From Pseudomonas moorei (GTDB lineage Bacteria > Pseudomonadota > Gammaproteobacteria > Pseudomonadales > Pseudomonadaceae): a stretch of DNA of 64,000 nucleotides. The position numbers and the translations under genes are program-made. The stretch's first letter is position 1. Each line of letters begins with the position of its first letter. The stretch is taken from the NCBI RefSeq assembly GCF_008801475.1, contig NZ_VZPP01000002.1:310001-374000 (forward strand), written 5' to 3'. This document shows, one piece after another, positions 12,222 to 20,427 of the stretch. The notes beneath the pieces were generated by a model. It had not been told where the DNA came from and ran no database searches. It saw only the letters and a program-made list of their open reading frames with translations.

Positions 12222-12391
12222 GCGTTCACCCTCAATGGTGGCTAGTCACGCCTACGGCCACGGTTCGCAGGCGGGCGCAAGTATAGCGGTAAGCCCGCGA
12301 CACTGAAACAACCCCAAAGTCGAAGGGGTCTTGTTGCGCAACGGTAAAACAGCTCGGGTGCCTCGGCCGTGCTGGCAGGGCGCCTCTTTGC

Positions 12392-12940
12392 TTAAAAATT
12401 CGCCGGTGTAGCTGCGCTGATTAGTCGCGCCGGCGCATCGAACGGATTACGGAAACGATGCGGCTTGGTACTTTCAAAGTAGTAGCTATCGCCCGCTTCG
12501 AGCACAAATGTTTCGAGTCCGACCACCAGTTCCAGACGCCCTTCCACCAAAATGCCGGTTTCCTCGCCCTCATGGGTGAGCATCTCTTCACCGGTATCGG
12601 CGCCGGGCGGGTAGATTTCAGTGAGGAACGTGATAGCCCGACTCGGGTGTGCCCGGCCAACCAGTTTCATGGTCACTGCACCATCGGAAATATCGATCAG
12701 TTCGTTAGCTTTGTATACGATCTGAGCCGGTTTTTCCTGCAGGATTTCTTCGGAAAAGAACTCGACCATGGACATGGGAATCCCGCCCAACACTTTGCGC
12801 AGCGAGCTGATCGAGGGGCTGACACTGTTCTTCTCGATCATCGAAATGGTGCTGTTGGTGACGCCCGCACGTTTGGCGAGCTCACGCTGGGAAAGTCCTT
12901 TGAGCTTACGGATTGATTGCAGTCGCTCACCGACGTCCAA
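12392..12940 (-). CDS. pauR: XRE-family regulator with C-terminal cupin, PauR ortholog
   Basis: A 182-residue repressor type. Residues 1-65 form an XRE helix-turn-helix (LKGLSQRELAKRAGVTNSTISMIEKNSVSPS); residues about 110-180 form a cupin sensor (HEGEETGILVEGRLELVV, then GDSYYFESTKPHRFRN). The layout, its place beside dadX and the nearby polyamine genes match PauR (PA5301), which represses gamma-glutamyl-polyamine catabolism genes. The start is a TTG at 12940 with GGAGG eight bases upstream. Inferred targets in this window are the pauB4-like and pauC-like genes. Confidence 0.88.
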   Translation of the reverse strand: MDVGERLQSIRKLKGLSQRELAKRAGVTNSTISMIEKNSVSPSISSLRKVLGGIPMSMVEFFSEEILQEKPAQIVYKANELIDISDGAVTMKLVGRAHPSRAITFLTEIYPPGADTGEEMLTHEGEETGILVEGRLELVVGLETFVLEAGDSYYFESTKPHRFRNPFDAPARLISAATPANF

Positions 12941-13068
12941 TGCTGGAGCCTCCAGGAATTCAGGTTGTTGGAATAATGAGCGTTATCATGGCGACAGCGT
13001 TCAGTATTTACAACACTTTGACCTGAATCCTGTTCGGCGAGACAACTTCCGGTCCGGCCTGTCTGGCC

Positions 13069-14142
13069 CTAGCTCCCGGAATAGAGCAGTGGCACCCGGC
13101 GCAGGTTGCAGAAGATCTGGTAAGGAATCGTGCCTGCTGCGATGGCCACGTCGCTGGCCAGGATGTTCTTGCCCCACAACTCCACGGTCGAACCCAGTCC
13201 CGCTTGCGGCACATCGGTCAGGTCGATGCACAGCATGTCCATCGACACACGGCCGATCAACTGGCTACGCTGCCCCGCGACCAACACTGGGGTGCCGGTC
13301 GGTGCCAGGCGCGGGTAGCCGTCGGCGTACCCCATGGCCACCACGCCCACGCGCATCGGTTTCTGGGTAATGAATTTGGCGCCATAACCAATCGGCTCGC
13401 CGGCCGGCAGTTCACGCACGCTGATCACTTTCGATTCAAGGGTCATCACCGGCTGCAGGCGTGCAGCCACGGCATTGGCTTCTTCAAACGGTGTGGCACC
13501 GTAGAGCATGATGCCTGGACGCACCCAGTCACTCGGTACCTGCGGCCAGCCGAGCACCGCCGGCGAGTTGCGAAGGCTGACCTCGGCCGACAGTCCCTGA
13601 CGCGCCGCTTCAAACACAGCGACTTGCTCGACGCTCGCTTGACTGTGCAACTCATCGGCTCGGGCGAAGTGGCTCATCAGCACGATCTTCGCGACCTTGC
13701 CAGTGGCCAGCAGACGCTGGTAGGCCGCTTGGTAATCCTTCGGATGCAGGCCCACCCGATGCATGCCCGAATCGAGTTTGAGCCAGACCACAATCGGTTT
13801 GCTCAAAGCGGCCTTCTCGATCGCCTCGAGTTGCCACAGCGAATGCACCACGCACCAGAAATCATGCTCGACGATCAGCGAAAGCTCATCCGCCTCAAAA
13901 AAACCTTCCAGCAACAACACCGGCGCACGAATGCCTGCGGCCCGAAGCTCCAGGGCTTCTTCAATGCAGGCCACGGCAAAACCATCTGCCTCGGCTTCCA
14001 GCGCCTGGGCGCAACGCACCGCGCCATGGCCGTAAGCATCGGCCTTGATGACCGCGAGGGCCTTGGCACCCGTGACTTCACGGGCGATTTGGTAGTTGTG
14101 ACGCAGGGCTTGAAGGTCGATCAGGGCACGGGCAGGGCGCAT
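13069..14142 (-). CDS. dadX: catabolic alanine racemase DadX
   Basis: A 357-residue PLP enzyme interconverting L- and D-alanine. The PLP lysine is K33 in [11 protein letters not shown], and the second catalytic residue lies in PIGYGAKF near residue 250. Length is normal for the family. It lies 97 bases after the ridA-like gene and in the same direction as dadA, giving the order dadA-ridA-dadX; L-alanine is racemised here and D-alanine is oxidised by DadA. Expected control is by DadR/Lrp upstream of dadA. Whether a second, biosynthetic alr exists elsewhere cannot be told. Confidence 0.95.
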   Translation of the reverse strand: MRPARALIDLQALRHNYQIAREVTGAKALAVIKADAYGHGAVRCAQALEAEADGFAVACIEEALELRAAGIRAPVLLLEGFFEADELSLIVEHDFWCVVHSLWQLEAIEKAALSKPIVVWLKLDSGMHRVGLHPKDYQAAYQRLLATGKVAKIVLMSHFARADELHSQASVEQVAVFEAARQGLSAEVSLRNSPAVLGWPQVPSDWVRPGIMLYGATPFEEANAVAARLQPVMTLESKVISVRELPAGEPIGYGAKFITQKPMRVGVVAMGYADGYPRLAPTGTPVLVAGQRSQLIGRVSMDMLCIDLTDVPQAGLGSTVELWGKNILASDVAIAAGTIPYQIFCNLRRVPLLYSGS

Positions 14143-14239
14143 GGCGGCAGACTTCTGGTCGGTCGTTTGGAAGAAAAACCGGCGCAGGCTGATGACGTTA
14201 GCCGCCAGTCGCGCCGGGAGAGGGATCTTTCTGAGTTGC

Positions 14240-14593
14240 TTATGGCAGAGCGGCTACAACCGACAGCTCTACCAGGATTTCCGGTTCGCACAGCTTCGCT
14301 TCAACGGTGGCGCGGGCCGGTGCGACGCCTTTGGGCAACCACTGGTCCCAGACGGCATTCATGCCGGCGAAGTGTGCATCGATGTCTTTCAGGTAAATCG
14401 TCACCGACAGCAGACGGTTTTTGTCGGTCCCGGCCAGATCGAGCAAACGCTCGATGTTGGCGAGGGCTTCACGGGTCTGCTGTTCAATCCCGGCGTTCAT
14501 GTCGTCGCCAACCTGTCCGGCCAGATACACCGTGCCGTTGTGGGTGACGATCTGACTCATGCGCTCATTGGTGAGCTGGCGCTGGATTGACAT
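14240..14593 (-). CDS. RidA/YjgF-family enamine/imine deaminase in the dad operon
   Basis: A 117-residue RidA-fold protein ([37 protein letters not shown], and later [19 protein letters not shown], with the substrate-binding arginine in PARATVEA). These proteins hydrolyse reactive enamines and imines; an imino acid is the direct product of DadA, which explains the neighbourhood. ATG 14593 has AGGAG nine bases upstream and its first 29 bases overlap the end of dadA, suggesting translational coupling. A second family member lies at 42072. Confidence 0.92.
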   Translation of the reverse strand: MSIQRQLTNERMSQIVTHNGTVYLAGQVGDDMNAGIEQQTREALANIERLLDLAGTDKNRLLSVTIYLKDIDAHFAGMNAVWDQWLPKGVAPARATVEAKLCEPEILVELSVVAALP

Positions 14594-15869
14594 GCTTTGC
14601 GGACTCCTGGGTTTTGTTGCCATAACGGGAAATATCGAGGCCTTCGGCACTGATTTGTGGCTTTTTCTTCGCCATCAGATCAGCCAGCAAGCGGCCGGAG
14701 CCACAAGCCATGGTCCAGCCCAGGGTGCCGTGACCGGTGTTCAGGAACAGATTCTTGAACGGCGTGGCACCAACAATTGGCGTGCCATCCGGAGTGGTCG
14801 GACGCAGGCCGGTCCAGAAGCTGGCCTCGGCCAGATTGCCGCCCTGAGGATAGAGGTCGTTGACGATCATCTCCAGGGTTTCGCGCCGACGCGGGTTCAG
14901 CGACAGGTCAAAACCGGCGATTTCAGCCATGCCGCCGACGCGGATGCGGTTGTCGAAACGGGTGATCGCAACCTTGTAGGTCTCGTCGAGAATGGTCGAG
15001 GTCGGGGCCATGGCCGGGTTGGTGATCGGCACGGTCAGGGAGTAACCCTTGAGCGGATACACCGGGGCCTTGATGCCCAGAGGCTTGAGCAATTGCGGCG
15101 AGTAGCTGCCGAGTGCAAGGACGTAGCGGTCAGCGGTTTCCAGCTTGCCGTCGATCCATACACCGTTGATGCGATCGCCGGCGAAGTCCAGGCGCTGGAT
15201 GTCCTGACCGAAACGGAATTGCACGCCGAGGTTCGCGGCCATCTCTGCAAGCTTGGTGGTGAACATCTGGCAGTCGCCGGTCTGGTCGTTCGGCAGGCGC
15301 AAGGCACCGGCGAGGATGTCGGTGACACTCGCCAGGGCCGGCTCAACGCGGGCAATGCCTGCGCGGTCGAGCAGTTCGAACGGCACGCCAGACTCTTTCA
15401 ACACGGCGATGTCTTTCGCTGCGCCGTCGAGCTGGGCCTGGGTGCGGAATAATTGAGTCGTACCGAGGCTGCGGCCTTCGTAGGCAATGCCGGTTTCGGC
15501 GCGCAGTTCGTCGAGGCAGTCACGGCTGTACTCGGACAGACGGACCATGCGCTCCTTGTTCACCGCGTAACGGCTGGCGGTGCAGTTGCGCAGCATTTGC
15601 GCCATCCACAGGTATTGGTCGATGTCGCCAGTGGCTTTGATCGCCAGCGGCGCGTGGCGCTGCAACAGCCACTTGATGGCTTTGAGCGGCACGCCCGGTG
15701 CGGCCCACGGCGAGGCATAACCGGGCGAAACCTGGCCGGCGTTGGCGAAACTGGTCTCCATCGCGGCAGCTGGCTGCCGGTCGACGACCACCACTTCAAA
15801 CCCGGCACGGGCCAGATAGTAAGCACTGGTGGTGCCGATGACGCCGCTACCCAAGACCATAACGCGCAT
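14565..15869 (-). CDS. dadA: D-amino acid dehydrogenase small subunit DadA
   Basis: A 434-residue membrane-associated flavoenzyme oxidising D-alanine and other D-amino acids to oxo acids, passing electrons to the respiratory chain. The FAD motif [27 protein letters not shown] opens the protein, followed by the hallmark [27 protein letters not shown] chose ATG 15869 because GAGGG lies eight bases upstream and E. coli DadA begins MRVVILGSG; ATG 15875 would sit too close to that site. First gene of dadA-ridA-dadX and divergent from dadR. Confidence 0.96.
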   Translation of the reverse strand: MRVMVLGSGVIGTTSAYYLARAGFEVVVVDRQPAAAMETSFANAGQVSPGYASPWAAPGVPLKAIKWLLQRHAPLAIKATGDIDQYLWMAQMLRNCTASRYAVNKERMVRLSEYSRDCLDELRAETGIAYEGRSLGTTQLFRTQAQLDGAAKDIAVLKESGVPFELLDRAGIARVEPALASVTDILAGALRLPNDQTGDCQMFTTKLAEMAANLGVQFRFGQDIQRLDFAGDRINGVWIDGKLETADRYVLALGSYSPQLLKPLGIKAPVYPLKGYSLTVPITNPAMAPTSTILDETYKVAITRFDNRIRVGGMAEIAGFDLSLNPRRRETLEMIVNDLYPQGGNLAEASFWTGLRPTTPDGTPIVGATPFKNLFLNTGHGTLGWTMACGSGRLLADLMAKKKPQISAEGLDISRYGNKTQESAKHVNPAPAHQ

Positions 15870-15959
15870 TTTCATATCCCTCATCGCGGCTAACCGCTGA
15901 CGTTTGTTGTTCAGAGCTTTAGATGTGCGCAGTGTAAAAAAGAATAGCCAGTGATTTTC

Positions 15960-15988
15960 ACTATATAAGCGCCTATATTTGGCGACAA
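15960..15988 (-). promoter_or_regulatory. candidate sigma-70 promoter of dadA
   Basis: On the minus strand TTGTCG (15988-15983) and TATAGT (15965-15960) are separated by exactly 17 bases, about 90 bases upstream of the dadA start. Surrounding AT-rich sequence in this divergent interval (15870-16026) is a natural place for Lrp/DadR sites, but I could not define one. Confidence 0.55.
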
Positions 15989-16026
15989 TTCTCGGCAAAA
16001 ACCCTTTTCACGGAGGCGCATCCCCT

Positions 16027-16515
16027 ATGCGTACCAACACTCAAACCAAACGTGAGCTGGATAAGATCGACCGCAACATTCTGCGGATCCTGCAAGCGGA
16101 CGGACGTATTTCCTTCACCGAGCTGGGGGAGAAGGTCGGGCTCTCGACCACGCCCTGTACCGAACGGGTGCGGCGCCTGGAGCGCGAAGGGATCATCATG
16201 GGCTACAACGCGCGGCTCAATCCGCAACACCTCAAGGGTAGTCTTCTGGTGTTCGTAGAGATCAGTCTCGACTACAAATCCGGCGACACTTTCGAAGAGT
16301 TCCGACGCGCAGTGCTGAAGCTGCCCCACGTGCTGGAATGCCATCTGGTGTCAGGGGACTTCGACTATCTGGTGAAAGCGCGGATTTCCGAGATGGCCTC
16401 GTACCGCAAGCTGCTGGGCGACATCCTGCTCAAGCTGCCCCATGTGCGCGAATCCAAGAGTTACATCGTGATGGAAGAGGTGAAAGAGAGCTTGAGTTTG
16501 CCAATTCCGGATTGA
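16027..16515 (+). CDS. dadR: Lrp/AsnC-family regulator DadR
   Basis: A 162-residue leucine-responsive-type regulator. Residues about 10-60 hold the helix-turn-helix (IDRNILRILQADGRISFTELGEKVGLSTTPCTERVRRLEREG) and the rest is the RAM/AsnC ligand domain (GDFDYLVKARISEMASYRKLLGDILLKLPHV). It is divergent from dadA, as DadR is in P. aeruginosa, where it activates dadAX in response to L-alanine. ATG 16027 follows GGAGG by nine bases. The function as L-alanine sensor is inferred from position. Confidence 0.92.
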   Translation: MRTNTQTKRELDKIDRNILRILQADGRISFTELGEKVGLSTTPCTERVRRLEREGIIMGYNARLNPQHLKGSLLVFVEISLDYKSGDTFEEFRRAVLKLPHVLECHLVSGDFDYLVKARISEMASYRKLLGDILLKLPHVRESKSYIVMEEVKESLSLPIPD

Positions 16516-16530
16516 AACTTACAGTTTGTT

Positions 16531-16584
16531 CAAGCCCGCTCCCACAGGTGTTGCGCTGACCTGTGGAAGCGGGTCTGCCCGCGA
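16531..16584. repeat. REP-like inverted repeat of the GCGGGCAAGCCCGC type
   Basis: AAGCCCGCTCCCACAGGT and ACCTGTGGAAGCGGGT face each other around TTGCGCTG, followed by CTGCCCGCGA. It fills the gap between the converging dadR and YkgJ genes. Confidence 0.82.
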
Positions 16585-16620
16585 CAGGGTCGGCTCAGTT
16601 CCGCTGAAGTACACCGCCGT

Positions 16621-16974
16621 TTAAACCAACACCTGCCGTGTACTGGCCATGTATTCGAACACCTGCTTCTCCACCCGCGGATGAATCAGCTCCACCGGCC
16701 CTCGCCCGTTGGGGCACGGCAAGCTCTTGGTCGTGCCGAACAATCGGCAGATCAGTGGCCGCTCGTCATACACCGTGCAACCGTTCGGTCCCAGGTGCAC
16801 ACAGTTGAGTTCCTCCATCGCCGCGTCCTGCTCGGCCCGGGTCTTGCGCGGCAGGCGCGACATTTCTTCCGGGGAGGTTGTCACCGGGCCACAGCAGTCA
16901 TGGCAGCCGGGGACGCACTCGAATGAGGGAATCTGCTGGCGAAGGGTGCGGATTTTCTGACTGTTGCAGCTCAT
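16621..16974 (-). CDS. YkgJ-family cysteine-cluster protein (putative Fe-S or zinc binding)
   Basis: A 117-residue soluble protein rich in cysteine: FECVPGCHDCCGPV near the start, NCVHLGPNGCTVYDERPLICRLFG in the middle and LPCPNGRGP later. This spacing is the CxxCxxxCC pattern of the CxxCxxCC/YkgJ (UPF0153) family, thought to bind a metal or iron-sulphur cluster; no reaction is established. It is divergent from the oxidase gene at 17122. Position matches the hypothetical gene between lrp and the pauB4-like gene in other pseudomonads. Confidence 0.85.
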   Translation of the reverse strand: MSCNSQKIRTLRQQIPSFECVPGCHDCCGPVTTSPEEMSRLPRKTRAEQDAAMEELNCVHLGPNGCTVYDERPLICRLFGTTKSLPCPNGRGPVELIHPRVEKQVFEYMASTRQVLV

Positions 16975-17121
16975 CGAAGCGGTGACCGATATCGGAATAG
17001 AGCGGGATTCTGACGCAAAAGCCCAGATCCAGACAGCAGCAACCGACCAATGTTGCCCGTCTGCGAAGGTCCGGCTTATGCTCCGTCAAATTTTATAAAC
17101 ACAAGTATCAGGATCACGTAG

Positions 17122-18435
17122 ATGACTGCTCGTGCTCGGCAACCTGTCTCGAACCACCAGCACACCGCCTCCTACTATGCCGCCAGCAGCTTGCCGCAGC
17201 CGGAGTATCCGCTGCTCAAGGGCGAAGTGCTGGCCGACGTGTGCGTGGTCGGTGGCGGGTTCTCGGGATTGAATACGGCGCTTGAACTGGCCGAACGCGG
17301 CCTCAGCGTGGTGTTGCTCGAAGCGCACAAGATCGGCTGGGGCGCCAGCGGACGCAATGGCGGGCAGTTGATTCGCGGCGTCGGGCACGGCCTCGATCAA
17401 TTCGCCAATGTGATCGGTGCGGACGGTGTGCGTCAGATGAAACTCATGGGCCTGGAAGCGGTGGAAATCGTCCGACAGCGCATCGAGCGATTTCAGATCC
17501 CCTGCGACCTGACCTGGGGTTACTGCGACCTGGCCAACAAACCCCGCGACCTCGAAGGCTTCGCCGAAGACGCCGAAGAACTGCGCAGCCTCGGTTATCG
17601 CTACGAAACCCGCCTGCTGCAACCCCATGAGATGCACACGGTGGTGGGCTCCGACCGCTACGTCGGCGGTCTTGTCGACATGGGTTCCGGGCACCTGCAC
17701 CCGTTGAACCTGGCACTGGGCGAAGCGGCTGCCGCCCTGCGATTGGGCGTCAAACTATTCGAACAGTCCGCGGTTACCCGAATCGATTACGGCCCCGAGA
17801 TCAAGGTTCATTCCGCCCAAGGCTCGGTCCGCGCCAGGACATTGGTGCTGGGCTGCAACGCTTACCTCAATGAACTAAACCCGCACCTCAGCGGCAAAGT
17901 GCTGCCCGCCGGCAGTTACATCATCGCCACCGAACCGTTGAGCGAGGAGCAGGCGCACGCCCTGCTACCGCAGAACATGGCGGTCTGTGATCAGCGAGTG
18001 GCGCTGGATTACTACCGGCTCTCGGCAGATCGACGCTTGCTGTTCGGCGGCGCCTGCCATTACTCAGGTCGAGACCCGAAAGACATCGCCGCCTACATGC
18101 GGCCAAAGATGCTGGATGTATTCCCGCAGCTGGCCGACGTGAAAATCGATTACCAATGGGGCGGCATGATCGGTATCGGCGCCAACCGCTTGCCGCAAAT
18201 CGGTCGACTCAACGACCAACCGAATGTGTATTACGCCCAGGCCTATTCCGGCCATGGCGTGAATGCCACGCACCTGGCGGGCAAGTTGCTGGCCGAAGCG
18301 ATCAGCGGCCAGCACAGCGGTGGGTTCGATCTGTTCGCCAAGGTGCCACACATCACCTTCCCCGGCGGCAAGCATCTGCGTTCGCCGTTACTGGCGCTGG
18401 GGATGTTGTGGCATCGGCTCAAAGAGTGGGTCTGA
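17122..18435 (+). CDS. pauB4: FAD-dependent amine oxidase, PauB4/PuuB-like (gamma-glutamyl-polyamine oxidase)
   Basis: A 437-residue DAO-family flavoprotein. The N-terminal FAD motif is VCVVGGGFSGLNTALELAERGLSVVLLE, followed by GWGASGRNGGQ; the C-terminal FAD contact is YYAQAYSGHGVNATHLAGKLLAEAI. The family oxidises gamma-glutamyl-putrescine-type substrates to aldehydes; by synteny it equals PA5309, assigned to the gamma-glutamylation polyamine route. The aldehyde product would be taken up by the dehydrogenase at 23352. AGGA lies nine bases before ATG 17122. An ATAAACA half-site about 25 bases upstream resembles one near the dehydrogenase gene. Confidence 0.85.
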   Translation: MTARARQPVSNHQHTASYYAASSLPQPEYPLLKGEVLADVCVVGGGFSGLNTALELAERGLSVVLLEAHKIGWGASGRNGGQLIRGVGHGLDQFANVIGADGVRQMKLMGLEAVEIVRQRIERFQIPCDLTWGYCDLANKPRDLEGFAEDAEELRSLGYRYETRLLQPHEMHTVVGSDRYVGGLVDMGSGHLHPLNLALGEAAAALRLGVKLFEQSAVTRIDYGPEIKVHSAQGSVRARTLVLGCNAYLNELNPHLSGKVLPAGSYIIATEPLSEEQAHALLPQNMAVCDQRVALDYYRLSADRRLLFGGACHYSGRDPKDIAAYMRPKMLDVFPQLADVKIDYQWGGMIGIGANRLPQIGRLNDQPNVYYAQAYSGHGVNATHLAGKLLAEAISGQHSGGFDLFAKVPHITFPGGKHLRSPLLALGMLWHRLKEWV

Positions 18436-18461
18436 TATGGCTTTGGTGTCATCTCTGACGC

Positions 18462-18483
18462 CTTCGCTGGCAAGCCAGCGAAG
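18462..18483. terminator. hairpin between converging genes
   Basis: CTTCGCTGGC and GCCAGCGAAG form a ten-base perfect stem with the two-base loop AA, 27 bases after the oxidase stop and 26 bases from the DUF1127 stop. There is no T-run, so termination would be weak or rho-dependent; the stem resembles the TTCGCTGGCAAGCCAG class of REP units. Confidence 0.5.
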
Positions 18484-18508
18484 AGGCCCGGAGAAAACGC
18501 TGCAAAAC

Positions 18509-18760
18509 TCAGATCCGCCAGAAAGGCTTGAGCCCCTCCTCCCGCGCCTGTTCACGCGTCAGCCCGACATCCTTGAGCTGCTCGGGTGTCAGCCTCAGCA
18601 GCGCCTGGCGCGTGTGCAGACGCTGCCAGAACAGAGCCCAGCGACTCAGGCCCATCGGTGCATTGCGCATGACTGACCTGTGCGCACCGTTATTCTGCCC
18701 TGCCGCCAGTTCCTGACTGTGTAACGTCAGCCGCACATCGCTCAAGCCGTTCATTTTCAT
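18509..18760 (-). CDS. small DUF1127-domain protein
   Basis: An 83-residue protein whose C-terminal half (TRQALLRLTPEQLKDVGLTREQAREEGLKPFW) is a DUF1127 domain, a short arginine-rich helical unit. Related short proteins in alphaproteobacteria affect phosphate handling and RNA turnover, but no role is set for this form. AGGAG precedes ATG 18760. It shares a divergent interval of 173 bases with the MocR-type regulator, which is a candidate for its control. Confidence 0.85.
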   Translation of the reverse strand: MKMNGLSDVRLTLHSQELAAGQNNGAHRSVMRNAPMGLSRWALFWQRLHTRQALLRLTPEQLKDVGLTREQAREEGLKPFWRI

Positions 18761-18933
18761 TGCTCCTGTTTACTTGGGTAGCCAGAGATTCCATGATGCG
18801 TGGGCGAGCAAAAGCATTACAGATTCAACACTGATGTATTATTTCCATACAGAATTGCCGTTCGAAGCACTGAATTGTCGATTTTTACCGCATCTGTACT
18901 GGTCTACCGAATCACCCGCACCGAGGCAGTGCC

Positions 18934-20367
18934 ATGACCCTTTATGTGAACCTCGCCGAATTGCTCGGCACGCGTATCGAACAGGGCTTCTATCGCCCGG
19001 GTGACCGGCTGCCATCGGTGCGGGCACTGAGCATTGAGCACGGGGTCAGCCTGAGCACGGTGCAGCAGGCCTATCGCATGCTGGAAGACAACGGACTGGC
19101 CACGCCAAAACCCAAATCCGGGTATTTCGTGCCGGTCAGTCGCGAGTTGCCGGAACTGCCGGCGATTGGTCGCCCGGCTCAACGCCCTGTGGATATCTCC
19201 CAATGGGATCAGGTGCTGGAACTGATCCGCGCGGTACCGCGAAAGGATGTGGTGCAACTGGGTCGCGGCATGCCGGACATCACCAGCCCGACCATGAAAC
19301 CGTTGTTGCGTGATCTGGCGCGGATCAGTCGGCGGCAGGACATGCCCGGCCTGTATTACGACAACATCCACGGCAATATCGAGCTGCGCGAACAGATTGC
19401 ACGCCTGATGCTCGATTCCGGCTGCCAATTGAGCCCGGGCGATCTGGTGGTCACAACCGGTTGCCATGAAGCGCTGTCTACCAGCATTCGGGCGATCTGC
19501 GAGCCGGGCGACATCGTGGCGGTCGACTCACCCAGCTTCCACGGCGCCATGCAGACCCTCAAGGGCCTGGGCATGAAAGCCCTGGAAATCCCCACTGACC
19601 CGCTCACCGGCATCAGCCTGGAAGCGCTGGAACTGGCATTGGAACAATGGCCGATCAAGGCCATACAGTTGACCCCCAACTGCAACAACCCGCTGGGCTA
19701 CATCATGCCGGAGTCGCGAAAACGCGGGCTGTTGACGCTCGCACAGCGTTTCGACGTGGCGATCATCGAGGATGATGTGTATGGCGAACTGTCCTACACC
19801 TATCCGCGTCCGCGTACGATCAAATCCTTCGACGAGGACGGTCGCGTCTTACTGTGCAGTTCATTTTCCAAGACGTTGGCACCTGGCCTGCGCATCGGCT
19901 GGGTGGCACCCGGTCGTTACCTGGAACGGGTGCTGCACATGAAATACATCAGCACTGGCTCCACGGCGCCACAGCCACAGATTGCCATCGCCGAATTCCT
20001 CAAGGGCGGCCATTTCGAACCGCATTTGCGAAGGATGCGGACGCAATACCAGCGCAATCGCGACGCCATGATCGACTGGGTCACCCGCTACTTCCCAGCC
20101 GGTACGCGCGCCAGTCGTCCGCAAGGCAGCTTCATGCTGTGGGTTGAACTGCCGGAAGGGTTCGACACCCTGAAACTGAATCGCGCCTTACACGACCAGG
20201 GCGTACAGATTGCCGTCGGCAGCATCTTTTCCGCCTCTGGCAAATACCGCAATTGCCTGCGGATGAACTACGCTGCCAAACCAACAGCACAGATCGAAGA
20301 CGCGGTACGCAAGGTCGGTGCGGCGGCCATCCAATTGCTGGCCGAAACCAGCAATCTCAACGACTGA
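18934..20367 (+). CDS. MocR-type regulator (GntR helix-turn-helix fused to class I aminotransferase fold)
   Basis: A 477-residue fusion. Residues 1-70 are a GntR winged helix (LLGTRIEQGFYRPGDRLPSVRALSIEHGVSLSTVQQAYRML). From about 100 on it has an aspartate-aminotransferase-like fold with the PLP lysine K313 in SSFSKTLAPGLRIGW and the PLP-phosphate and ring contacts NPLGY and EDDVYGEL. MocR proteins use PLP or a PLP adduct as signal and usually regulate an adjacent gene; here the divergent DUF1127 gene and the phospholipase gene 60 bases downstream are the candidates. Confidence 0.9.
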   Translation: MTLYVNLAELLGTRIEQGFYRPGDRLPSVRALSIEHGVSLSTVQQAYRMLEDNGLATPKPKSGYFVPVSRELPELPAIGRPAQRPVDISQWDQVLELIRAVPRKDVVQLGRGMPDITSPTMKPLLRDLARISRRQDMPGLYYDNIHGNIELREQIARLMLDSGCQLSPGDLVVTTGCHEALSTSIRAICEPGDIVAVDSPSFHGAMQTLKGLGMKALEIPTDPLTGISLEALELALEQWPIKAIQLTPNCNNPLGYIMPESRKRGLLTLAQRFDVAIIEDDVYGELSYTYPRPRTIKSFDEDGRVLLCSSFSKTLAPGLRIGWVAPGRYLERVLHMKYISTGSTAPQPQIAIAEFLKGGHFEPHLRRMRTQYQRNRDAMIDWVTRYFPAGTRASRPQGSFMLWVELPEGFDTLKLNRALHDQGVQIAVGSIFSASGKYRNCLRMNYAAKPTAQIEDAVRKVGAAAIQLLAETSNLND

Positions 20368-20427
20368 CCTTTCTGCGGATACCAACGTCCATATGCCAAG
20401 ACCTGCCGCCAATCGGAACGATCCCAC

